From contig NW_025851407.1 in assembly GCF_002878395.1 (NCBI RefSeq), positions 1-64,000 on the forward strand: a stretch of 64,000 nt of DNA, read 5' to 3'. The stretch is from Capsicum annuum (Eukaryota; Streptophyta; Magnoliopsida; Solanales; Solanaceae). Positions 1 through 10,209 of the stretch are shown piece after piece. A program made the position numbers and the translations under genes. Each line of letters begins with the position of its first letter. Position 1 is the first letter of the stretch. The notes beneath the pieces are model-generated. The model made no database searches. It worked only from the letters and a program-made list of their open reading frames with translations, and had not been told where the DNA came from.

Positions 1-115
1 ATCAACTGTACTTGAGATGCTAAAATTTGTTTTAGCATCTCTTCCATGTTGCTAGTTGACTGATTTGGTTGGGCTTGTTGAAACTGCTGGTGGTGGTTAT
101 TCCATGATCGTGGCT
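1..115 (-). pseudogene. gag C-terminal fragment of A1
   Basis: The minus strand reads a Q-rich stretch followed by residues like NMEEMLKQILASQVQLM, which resembles the low-complexity, coiled tail of Athila-type Gag proteins. The fragment is cut by the window edge. The same segment is seen more fully at 56900-57080. It would have been part of the nucleocapsid-like structural protein. Similarity was judged from recall of the family, without alignment. Confidence 0.45.
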
Positions 116-399
116 GATTTTGCACCATTTAATTGTAGTTGTTTATATAATTTTGCCTTTTAGCATAGCCCACAAACATAACCAAATCAGGATTGATAGC
201 TCACATATCTTCAGAATGACTACTACAGCCACAAACCATACACCGTATAGAATCGTCTTCACTCAAAAACCATCTATCCCAGGCTGCTATATCATAAAGT
301 GTGATAAAAGGAAATACAAAAAAAATAAAAAGAAACTAAATAAAAATATTTACAACTCAATATAGAAAACTAAAAATAAGACAGTTGCCTAATTACAAG

Positions 400-417
400 T
401 CCCCAGCAACGATGCCA
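400..417 (-). other. Primer binding site, tRNA-Asp type (A1)
   Basis: The plus strand reads TCCCCAGCAACGATGCCA, 15 of 18 bases identical to the 3' end of plant tRNA-Asp (TCCCCGGCAACGGCGCCA). The differences are G-to-A or C-to-T type. Six bases separate it from the LTR edge. This fixes the element on the minus strand. Confidence 0.8.
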
Positions 418-423
418 AGAACT

Positions 424-2173
424 TGACAGCACCCAAGTGCATACGTAAGTGTACGTGGTCTTATCAAGTAATAAAGTGTCTTCAAGAAAGCCCAAGTATC
501 GATCTCTTAGGGAATTGCATTCACCGACTATCCAATTCTAGTTCAACAATTCTAAAATAGTAAAAATATAATTTTAGAATTGTAAACTAAAAAGAAACTA
601 AACTAATGCAGAAAAGTAATGACTTAGGACAATCAATGGATAGAATACAAGGGTTAAGGCTTACAAACAATCATACTACATTATTGAATTTCATTCATTA
701 AATTGCTTATCTTGGTTGTTGATTCATAGGGTTAATCGGACGATTATGGTCTACCAACCTCTAATCCTTTACCTAAGTTGAACCTTACAACTACATCATT
801 GAGAGGGGATGTATAAATCCAATTAGGTTATTTAAGCTATCATCCTAAGGGTGAATCAAGTAAGGCTTCAAAGTACATCCCTGTCCTAGATGCTAATTTA
901 TATTTCTTATTTTATAAAGAAATAAGAATCATCCCTGTCCTAGATGCTAATTTAAATTTCTTATTTTATAAAGAAGTAAGAATCATACTTTATTTATTCC
1001 CACATTCTATCTGCCTATTCCCTCGACAATACATATATTCTAAGGGTGATTAATGCTCAAAATAATTTAATCAAGAATAAACAAACAACCATAATGATAA
1101 ACAATTAAACGAAATTAATTCAAAACAAAAGTAGTCATGATCTTAGCCTTAACCCCGAAAAAGGAGTTTTAGCCTTTAATGGAAATATTCATCATCCAAT
1201 CCCGTGGATAGATGATACAAACCATCAAGAAACTAAATTAAAGAATGATAAAATCGAAAAAAAGTTGTGGTAGCCTCCAACGCTCCAAGATGTCCAAAAG
1301 TATGTAAAAACGTGATATAATATGTATTTGTAGTATAGGAGAAATCCAAGTCCATGTTAGAATTGAAAACTATTAGTTATTGAGCCCAGGAGTGGAGATG
1401 GCACCGCCATGGCTATAGCCCCGCTCAAGGCAAGGCTGAACCCTGGTTTGAGCGCCACTCTAGGCAAGACATTGCCACCATATCACCTTGGTTCATTGTT
1501 GCGGTGCCTTTTGAACAATTTGGAGTGTCACATGCGCCAAAATAAGTTTACACACGTCCTCACTTCCCCTGGACATTCTAGGTGTCCAAATTGGCGTAAA
1601 GTAGCATAATATGCTTCCATGATCCACTCCAAGCATTTTTGAGTTGTTTCCACTTTATTTGAAGCTTGTATATCCTTCATATATCATCATAATCCATTTA
1701 ACAAGAAACCTATAACATTAAACACAACAATTTAGATCTCAAAATAATACAACATCCAACTTGACAAAATAGAAACACAAGCTAAGACTAGGATTCATTC
1801 ACATTGATCTTTGGCTCATTGTTTTGACTCTTGTTTTGATCCAATTGACCCTTGAACATTATAATAATATTTTTTCACATATAAATACTTAATAAAAACT
1901 TTTGTCACTCATTAAACATATTAGAACCCAACATAATAGACTAGACAAATACCTAGCTCAAGCTAGTCACACTAGTTTTCTTGGTTGAATTCTAAATGAT
2001 CAATTTGAATCAAAACTCTTGTGAAAACACCATTAAACCTTGTAAACACATACATGGACACTTAAAGTCACATTTATATCATTATCAACACATTAAGCAC
2101 ATGAATCATCATCAAAATAAGGCAAAAAAGAATAGAATAGTGACACTAGAATGCATAAATACACCCAACATCA
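424..2173 (-). repeat. 5' LTR of A1
   Basis: The LTR runs from TGACAGC (424) to AACATCA (2173), about 1.75 kb, with TG...CA ends. It matches 57388-59047 throughout, and matches the split LTR at 47365-47765 plus 53576-54705. A GC-rich word array at about 1385-1480 lies just upstream (minus sense) of a decayed TATA-like box near 1320-1335; the intact form of that box is at 58201-58208. Confidence 0.8.
876..983. repeat. 54-bp tandem duplication inside the A1 LTR
   Basis: Two adjacent copies begin CATCCCTGTCCTAGATGC, at 876 and 930, a period of 54 bp with only a few differences. The matching place in the right-hand copy (near 57787) has one unit. The duplication therefore arose in the left copy after the two loci separated, or one unit was lost on the right. 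Confidence 0.85.
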
Positions 2174-4358
2174 CTGGGTATAAATGTCATCTAAATATGT
2201 AATTAAATGTCAAAAATAAAGAACAATCCCCACAAGGGCTAAGGTAAATGACAATCTCCATAAGGGATAAAGTAAATGAGAAGCCCCACGAGGGCTAAAG
2301 TAAATGAACATAAAGGTAAAGCAAGAAAGTGTATACCTCTATAACTCCTTATTCGCTATCAATGACAATTTACTAATAGATATATGAATATATATCACAT
2401 GATTATTGCAACTATTATTGGGTTTCGATCATAATTAACCACATAACTTCCCATCTAGTCAATTAACATGCCTTCTAGAATCATTAACATTATGACTCAC
2501 AATATTAGAAATAAGGGGGATTTCGAGCATGATCACTAGTTTGATATATAAACACAAGTGTATCATGGGAAATAGCATAATCTATAGCTACTCATAACAT
2601 TATCAATAATCTATCCAATGAACCATATACTTCACTTCCAATGTCATCACCATAATACACTTACCATGATTAGGTAACATACTTCCAAGGGAGTATTTCC
2701 TAGGATTTTAGTAAACGTCTAAGGTCGTAAAGATAACTACATCAATCCAAACATAAAGTGGGTCAAGAACCCTCTTCTAATTCCCCAAATACATTCTAAG
2801 TCCAACTTCTTTTCAGGACTAGGCTAAGGTATCTAGATTAACTCATAGATATATAGTAAGTTACCAATAGTCCCAAGGTAAAAGTCTTTCCCAAACACCA
2901 CACCTAACTCAACCTTAGTTCCTAAGACATTTCCATTAATATAAGCAACTAAGGTCAACTTAACCATAAAATATATGGAAAGGTCACTCCCATATAACTA
3001 AGGTAACTAGAGCATCCTCACACTAACCATGAGACATGAAGTTAAATGTACCAAGATTCAAGCCTACAAGTCAAACATTCCAATATATTGGTTCAAGAGT
3101 CCTAAATGATTCAACTAAGACCAAATTTTACCATTCAACAATCCAAAACCTAAAAACCATCAAAATCTAACAAGATATCACATTATATTATAACATAGCT
3201 AAATCTAACATGGAATAAGCCTAGCCTACCTCAAATCCAAAGAAAGCTCACGAACTGCTAAACCTCTAATTTTTTCTTTTGAGAAGCTTTTTCAAGGTGC
3301 CAAGCTATCAAAAACACAGTCTACATATTATAACGAGAACATCAATACCCATATTTCACCATTGTGGTTTAGGTCCAAGAATAACACCAAAAACCCAAGT
3401 GGATCCCACTTATGGAAAATACATTTTTAAGGTCAACCGAATGTCCATACACTATCAAGGAATCATAACCCTCAAGAAATAGGGGAAGACTAAGATTATT
3501 TGGGGCTAAATTAAGTCCCCAAGTTATTTGGGATTTTCTTCAAGAATTCAAGAAATTAAAGCATTAAATTGAAGGATTCATACCTCAAATCCGATGTTAA
3601 TCATGAAAACATATGTTAACTAAGATCCAAAGACTTAATTTGAGTTTTTCACACCATTTTAGGATTTCTTAGTCTCAAGAAAGAGTGAAAAGTATCAAAA
3701 ATGCGGCCTAAAGGGCTTCTAAGCACCTATCCATGAAAAAAAGATGCCGCTATCACACACTATGGACTGTGATCGCCATTGTGTGATCACCATGGCCCTT
3801 TCTACAATCACCATAGCATGATCATGGTTATCCTTGCGTGATTGTCATTGCACCATAAAACTTAGAGATTTTCCAAGATTCCAACGACACCTAAGGATAC
3901 ATCCAAAATCCGATATACATAAATGAACTATTTAACCATATTAAATTTGATGTTTTGTATGTGTTAGAAAAGTCAAATTTTACATCCAAGGTTGTTTCGA
4001 CCATCTGTGGGTCCGACACCCAAACTTTTTTTTTCAACTTTTTATATAATAGGTCAAAATGAGCTTGGGTGCATTGGGAACTGAACAAAAGGTCTACCTT
4101 AGCCTAAAATTCATATTTTGGAGCAGTTGGCATAGTCAATATTTGCATCAAAGATTGTTTTGTTGAAGTTTTTACTTGATGGCTATTTGAAACCACAAAA
4201 GACTTCAAAATAGAGAATTGATTCTAACAACTAAATGAATTGCCTAGTAATTGAGCTGTCAGTTCGAGCAAGTCATAAATGACTTGAAAAAGCTATAGAA
4301 TGGCTCTAACGACCAAAATAAGTGAAAATATGGAATATGACCTTAATGGTCATTATAA
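2174..4358 (-). repeat. G-family Del-type LTR, right part
   Basis: This is the part of a Del/Tekay-type LTR that lies to the right of the A insertion. It is collinear with 59048-61227 and more distantly similar to the E LTRs at 30064-33152 and 38243-41008. It ends GGTCATTATA at 4358, a decayed GGTCATTACA LTR terminus. It contains a 28-bp tandem triplet (2227-2310) and a word array of ATCACCAT-like units (about 3745-3855). A short antisense ORF at 3279-3482 recurs at the same place in related LTRs and is treated as a by-product. I see no gene here. Confidence 0.7.
2227..2310. repeat. 3 x 28-bp tandem repeat in the G LTR
   Basis: Three units of exactly 28 bp start at 2227, 2255 and 2283, each of the form CCCCA-AGGG-TAAAGTAAATGA. 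The same triplet, with the same unit length, is at 59101-59184. Confidence 0.9.
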
Positions 4359-5163
4359 AAGAATCGTAAAAAGTTTAAAAACATAGGAGAACTATTAGTG
4401 GGTGATTTTTGAGTGTTTGTAAGATCGAACAACATATTTCTTCTTCAAATTCTTGGTAAAAGTATAAATTTCATAGATTAAATTCTTATAATTTCTCCAA
4501 GATTCCTAGAAAATTAGTGGGTCCATTTGAGATTGGAATTCACCTATTCTTGAGGTTAAATGTTTCTTGATTATAGAGGGATGTGATGCCAATCTTGATA
4601 GTGCAATTTTGCAAGTGAGCCCTATATGAAATTATTATATAACCTTTGACCCAAAGGCCAAAAATTTAAACGTGTATCATTGTTCTTGTTTTGATGTGTA
4701 TAGTATGATTTTTATAGTACGGAATCCGGAAGATTCTCAAAAATGGAAATCATTAGTTTAGTAGATTCTTTAGGCTTTTCTTTGGATCAAGGTTGACTAG
4801 GTTTACCTTCTTCATAGATTGAGATAATTCATTGTATAATTATGATATTATGCTAGATATAGGGTATGATTTAGGTATTGGAGGTATGATTGGTATAATT
4901 AGTATTTTTTTGATCATTTAGCTAATTGAAAATTGTAATTTAGGAAAAATTAACATATTTGCTTATTTTTTAGATGTATATTTTTTATATCAAGTCTAAT
5001 TGTGCATTATTTAACATCTTACAGTGAATTAGTATCCCTTAGCCTAGTTTAAGGCTAGAATTTTCCATAGAATACATTTTGGAGATAATAAGTGGGCCTT
5101 TTTGGCCCGTCTTAGGCCACGATCTGTGTTAGCTTATGTAAAATTCTATGCATATGTTATTGA
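4359..5163 (+). repeat. H-family LTR fragment
   Basis: This stretch resembles the downstream half of the LTR at 25229-26874, for example the region around GTGGGCC-TTTGGCCCG near 5092-5110. It is collinear with 61228-62027. It is bounded by the G LTR end on the left and the D LTR start on the right. There is no ORF. Confidence 0.6.
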
Positions 5164-6673
5164 TGAGTGGTGATTTTTCCACTCAATCTCACTCAACATT
5201 CATGAACATTGCCTTGATTTCAATGAATAAATGAGGCATATTTCTGAGTAAATGCACTAATATCCACTCTTTGTAGGTATAGAATTGAAGGGAAGGAAAG
5301 ATGTGGATTGGAGCTCAAAATGATAAAAAGGCAGAAGGAAAAGTGCAGCTAAAGACCTGCAGCAGCTGAGGCTCAGGTACTGCAATCACAGTCCAGTGAC
5401 TGCGATCGTGACAGTCAAGCCAAGGTCAATCAAACACAGCCGCGTGAGTTAGCCGCGATCACATAACTATAGTCATGGCCAAGATGGTATGATCGTGGCT
5501 CAGTAAAAGTATTCAACCCAAGGCCAAAACTATAATTGCATATGCTGATCCTAGTTTGATAAAAACCCTAGCCTTGAAGAGGAGTATTCCGTCTTCCCCA
5601 ATTTTTAGGTTTATTTTTTGTAGCTCTTAGTCTCCAATTTTTAGAGAAGAAAATATTATATAAATTTTGGCTGAAGAATACATTGGAGACTTTCTAAGTG
5701 GAAGATTTGCTCAATTCCATTGTAGATATTATGGGAGATCCAATTTTAAAGTAAAACCTACTTAGATCTTCAATAAGTCATTTCATAGGAGATTATGGGT
5801 ATATCTATGCTTATTTGTCTTATGTGTAGCTAAATCTCCATCTTGGAATTCTGTGTGAATAGGGGTTAAAGTGTGTCTGGTTGTTATTGTTAGAATCTAT
5901 TTGGTAATTCATGTTCATGGGTTTTATCATCGCTATGCTACTTTGGTTGGGATTTAATGGGTGAAAACACCAAATTCCCACATGGGTTTGATGGGTGAAA
6001 GCTCCAAGATTTAGAAAATTCAAGGCCATTTTCAAAAGAAGGGTTTTTGGTAAACATTAGGAATTCATCGCATCCTTGAATGAGGGATGTAGAGACCAAA
6101 GCAATGATAAACAATTATATGTGTAGTTTGCTAAATTTTTACTATCTTAGACATAAGGGTGAATATGAGGTTGACTATGCCATGGGTATCATCCTAGAAA
6201 TAGGGATGCCTAGATTGAGGTTGTGGTTACCAATTATTGAACACACCTCTTAGGTATTTGAAAGAATCAATGGGTAAAAGTTTGGTGTTTTGTTGAAAGA
6301 CTAGCATCAAAATTTATAACCAAGCTTACCCATATTTGATTTACTAAATTGATATTGATTACTAACCCTAATATATAACTCCCTTAGTAATACATAATCC
6401 TAAGATCCATGCATAATTATTAAACTCTAATTATTTGTAGCCCCAAATTTATACTAGAAAAATCCAAAACAAAACATTAGTGTAGGAACCTGTCTCCCCA
6501 TTTTATATTTTTGTACCATTTGTTTGAATTTAATTTATATCTCTTATTTTGAATTAATTTGATCGCCACTCACATTGTTCCTCGTGGATTCAATCCCGAC
6601 TCTAAACTTGGGTTAATATATTGACAACGACTGCCTTGTGCTTAGATTGATGTGTAAGTTGAGCGTTATCTAA
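5164..6673 (+). repeat. 5' LTR of D1
   Basis: It begins TGAGTGGTGA and ends near GAGCGTTATCTA just before the primer site. The first 22 bases form an inverted repeat, TGAGTGG...CCACTCA. It matches 62028-63543 and, for its first 420 bases or so, 12063-12486. A word array of GCGATCG/CGATCGC-type units lies at about 5370-5500, only some 200 bp from the LTR start. The last base is uncertain by a few positions because the usual CA end is lost. Confidence 0.75.
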
Positions 6674-6675
6674 AA

Positions 6676-6693
6676 TAGCATCGTTGTGGGGGA
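6676..6693 (+). other. Primer binding site, tRNA-Asp type (D1)
   Basis: TAGCATCGTTGTGGGGGA is a decayed version of TGGCGCCGTTGCCGGGGA, the complement of the tRNA-Asp 3' end. Most differences are C-to-T or G-to-A. Confidence 0.7.
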
Positions 6694-6809
6694 ACAATTT
6701 GGGCTATTAAGTTAGTTCAGAATTTTACTTACTTGCTAGAATTCAAGCTTGTATATATATGTTTGTAATTTTCTTTTATAGGTAGAGTTTATCTTATTTT
6801 TAATTTTCT

Positions 6810-7936
6810 ATGGCATCTTCTGACGAATTTGATGTTGGTAGTTAGAAGTCCTATCTTGACGATCCATGTCCATATCACGACATACCATATTTCATGAGAG
6901 ATTATGACTATACTCCCCAGATAAAAATGGATTCACCATCTCAATCCTATAGAGAGTATAGGTGCTCTTTATGTAGTATTTGAGATGGACATTATAGTGA
7001 TTGTCCACGCACCCCTTCCCCTTATTATACTAATCGAGTTGCTAGTTCTTCTTATGAGATTGGTAGGTATTATAAAGAGAAGAAGGAAGAGAAAGATACT
7101 GAGTCCAATAGCTATGACCCAAGGTTAAAATCCATTTTAGATTGGTTAGAAGCAATGGGGGAGGGCCTAGAACACATACATCAAGAATGGATGTGTCAAG
7201 AAGGAGGTAATGAGCAAAGAAAAAAAGCTGGAAACCATCATTACCATGCTCATTACCCAAGAGGAAGTTTGTCAAGAAGAGAAACCAAGCAATGATGATG
7301 ATCTTGGTAGCGAAGAATCCTTGGCAACTTCCCAACAATGTGACTTATATAAGGAAGAAGAAGCCAAAAATAAAGAAATGAGCTTAGAGTCAAGAGAAGA
7401 ATCAAAGCAAACCTCTTATGATGACTCTAGATCATTTAGGGGTGAATATGCTTCGGATATGGCTAACCCAAAGTTAGGTTTTAGACCTCATTCAACCCAC
7501 TTTTCAACATTAGGCATGAGGATACGATGAGGATCCATCCCTTTGAAAAATAAAGAATTGTGGAGAGGCAGAGTTCGACTCTTATATTTGGAACTTGGAA
7601 TTCCAAAGGAGCATATGGAACACTCTTCATCAATGGCCAAGGAAGTCGACCCCCAATGTGAAACTAATGGCCTATTGATGAACTCACTTTTACCCAAGGA
7701 TCCAAACCAAAAATTTGATGTGAAGTTGGGTAAAAGGTTCAAGTCTTCAAAATGGTGAGATCAAGGCTTTCTTGCCATTCCTTATATTTTCCAATTTTTA
7801 TCTTGAAAATTTTAAACCTTAAGTCCTTCTATCGCTCACTGCATATCGAAAAAAAGTTGGGATGGAGATTCAAATTTTCTAAGTGGAAACATAAAATAAA
7901 GGAGTGGAGGCATCGTGCTACAATGTTAAACTAAGC
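6810..7936 (+). pseudogene. ORF1 remnant of D1 (unknown function)
   Basis: The ORF starts ATGGCATCTTCTGACGA at 6810; the same start is kept at 63680 in D2. The N-terminus carries a CPYHDIPYFMRDYDY-like stretch. A Cys/His cluster CSLC-(5)-H-(3)-C follows, interrupted by TGA in both copies. The middle part (7210-7530) is acidic and Lys/Glu-rich. The C-terminal part has two basic stretches resembling each other (KLGKRFKSSKW near 7724-7754 and KLGWRFKFSKW near 7854-7884), and ends near RHRATMLN with TAA at about 7932. In this copy codon 12 is TAG where D2 has TGG. I do not recognise a named domain. The Cys/His cluster could be a degraded zinc knuckle, but its spacing is not the Gag standard. Several frameshifts and stops make it non-functional. 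Confidence 0.5.
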
Positions 7937-7957
7937 GTTCGATGGGAGGCAACCCAT
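7908..7957 (+). other. Conserved GGGAGGCAACCC module (D1)
   Basis: The stretch from ATCGTGCTACAATGTTAAAC to ATGGGAGGCAACCCAT at the end of ORF1 matches modules in B (about 51020-51067), A2 (56358-56410) and A4 (41156-41200). ATGGG and CCCAT pair to give a 5-bp stem with a 6-nt loop at 7942-7957. Confidence 0.7.
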
Positions 7958-8969
7958 CACGCCATGAAAAATGGCACATATCCTTTTATTTATGCATAAT
8001 AGTGTAGATTTTTTGTGTTTATTTTTGTGCATGCATGATCCCTAAAATGTGGTGCTACGAGGAATTTTGATCAAAGTTAAGAAGGAAACTTGTGAAATTA
8101 GCTAGTTGGACTAAATAAGAAGTGCAGGAAACCTGGTTGCTTGGCCTCAGTTACCATGACCGCAGTATATTCTGCTGTGATTGTAGAGGCTGCATGACCA
8201 CAACCACATAACTAGGACCACCATCGCGGTGAAATTAGTTTAAATTACCATCCAAATACCATCTTTATTTCTCCTAAAATCCTCTCTAATTTTATACATT
8301 GCATTGCATAGCCAAGTGTTATTTCATTCTAATAGCATCATCTAACTTGGTAAGTTGTCTCAACTCCTATGATTTAGATATAATTGCATACTTTGAACTC
8401 ATACTATGTAAGAAGGGCCTGAAATAATGTCTGTGTTGCCAAATTCAAGCTTAGTTTTCATTGTGCTATGGTTAGCTATTGTAGTTAGTGTACACACTAT
8501 TGGGGAAGTCTTTAGTACCCAAAATTAAGCCATGAACCGCTTAAAGTGTACATCATGTGTGCGATTAAAAAGCCCCTACAAAATCAATGTTCAATTTCTT
8601 TAAGTTCGAGGCTGTGATCATACTCAAGGCTTAAAATTCTCTGTTTATATTGCTATTATGCCAAGTCGAAACAAGGGATTGGGGTTAAAATTGCATTTTG
8701 AAGTAATGTCCAGAAACTGTCAACTCGGTCTCAGGTACCACAATTGTAGTCCTGATGACTGCGGGCGGGTCACTGTAATTATGGTCAAAACACTGCGATC
8801 CCCATACCTAAGGGCTGGTTCTAGAAGATATCAAAATTTCTGCCAACCCTTAGCTTCCCCCAAACCCTTCTGTAACACTGCCCCATGAACTTATATATTT
8901 TTTCTAGCATATTTTTGTGTGATAGAACTAATATTAGCCTAAGCTAACATTGATTACAGGTTCTAAGAT
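7958..8969 (+). other. D1 spacer with LTR-like word clusters
   Basis: No ORF can be supported here. Two clusters (about 8125-8235 and 8700-8815) resemble the D LTR word array: CTCAGGTACCACAATTG near 8732 corresponds to CTCAGGTACTGCAATCAC in the LTR near 5373. They may be fragments of LTR sequence captured inside the element. Confidence 0.45.
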
Positions 8970-9174
8970 TCACAATAGGATATTACAACCACATTCGATT
9001 CATGGCCACGGAATGCCAAAGATAGTACGATAATGACATCTTGAGAGCCAGATTATTATCGTAGAGAGGCATGTGCATCAATGGGGTCCAAGATTAATAT
9101 AGATGATTTTATTATAGGCTTGATGCTTTCGGGAGGATATGCTTTATCTCGAATCCTTGTGATGCAAACGAGCA

Positions 9175-10209
9175 ATGAGTGCAGGAGTTTTATGAAAATT
9201 TGAGCGCTATCTCTCTTGCAAACCAAGTGAAGAAGATCCAGTGAAGGTATGTGTCTTTTGGAGTGCAACAGATTAATGAAGTGCATGTACTATAGGATAC
9301 TGACATGGAAGACTTCAAAGAAAAAGGCCACGAGCCAGGAACCTGGATGGACAACATTCTTTGCCTAAATAGAGAGGTTTCCTGGGATGCTACCAAAAGA
9401 CAGATCTCTACGCAAAAATTCTCAGTGGAGGTAAAAAGCTGGTTGCATATTATCTGCAGTAGAGTCTCACCATGTACCCTTATGACATCTATTATTGAGT
9501 TGAGAGATGTCATGCTAGACTTCCTAATAATTTGTATTGATCCAAATATGTCAAATTGTACTTAAAAAATGGAGGCAATACAAGATTCAGGGTGGTACAC
9601 TTCTTTCTTTCCTTTCTCTTATAATTGAACTATGCAGAAAAGTAGCGGTGGAAGAGCTCCTACAGATTCCTGGGTGAAACTAAATCTCCGTATTGCTTCA
9701 CTCAAAATAATGTGTGATGGTGCACCGCATCGCTCTACTCAACAACTAAGGAGCTTGAATCATGTAGGCCATCCACCGCAGGGCTGTTAGATGATTTGGG
9801 TGTTAATATCAAGTCCATCAGAGAGCTATTAGCTATATTGCCTCAAAGACCGAGGGATATATCCACTAGGCCTTATTCATATATTTTCATTGCAGATTAT
9901 GAGAAAGACAAGAAGGAACAAGAGACACAAGGTGCTACAGTAACCATCCTAGAGAGAGCTTATTCAAACTTGGCTGCATCTTACAGGGACCTCAAGGTGT
10001 CACAAGAGAAGATATTGAAGAGAGAGTAGAAAAGAGATAAATTCTTTAACAAAATATAGAAAGGGATTAAGGGCCTGTGGAGGACCCTGAAGCCTAATGC
10101 CAAACTCCCTTCTTCTAGGCTTGATAGTAATGACGAAGCACCTACTAAGTGGTTAAATATTAAGGATGGTGCTAAGGATACAGATTCAATAGGAGAGAGA
10201 GACTTGTGA
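9175..10209 (+). pseudogene. ORF2 remnant, similar to 'putative plant transposon protein' domain
   Basis: In shifting plus-strand frames this region reads VQEFYENL, then RYVSFGVQQINEVHVL, then an open stretch (9305-9565) with VSWDATKRQIST, KSWLHIICSRVSPCTLM and ELRDVMLDFLI. The order VQEFY / VRG-V-F-IN / W / K-W-I-R-P-H / LL fits the putative plant transposon protein domain (the PF20167 kind) found in non-autonomous plant LTR elements. A hydrophilic, coiled-coil-prone C-terminal part follows (9796-10029, ERAYSNLAASYRDLKVSQEK), and there is a stop near 10207. Stops and frameshifts break it in several places. The function of such proteins is not established. The assignment is from recall of family pattern. 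Confidence 0.5.

Larger units (their letters stand above)
1..2173 (-). mobile_element. Athila-like LTR element A1, 5' part (runs off left edge)
   Basis: This is the 5' end of a minus-strand, non-autonomous LTR retrotransposon. Reading the minus strand it shows the 5' LTR (2173 to 424), a primer site for tRNA-Asp (417 to 400), a leader, and then a gag fragment cut by the window edge. The sequence is collinear with 56965-59047, where the same element is more complete. The base after the LTR starts CTGGG, exactly as at 59048, so the insertion site is the same in both places. That makes A1 a segmental copy of the locus and not an independent insertion. No pol sequence is visible. Confidence 0.8.

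Noticed and set aside
120..365. 81-residue ORF with homologue at 57072-57356
   Set aside because: Both are antisense to the leader of element A. Their similarity follows from the segmental duplication, and there is no domain.
1..7129. End-to-end duplication as an assembly artefact
   Set aside because: The two copies differ throughout by substitutions and by indels such as the 54-bp unit, which an artefactual repeat of the same reads would not show. Still worth confirming with long reads.
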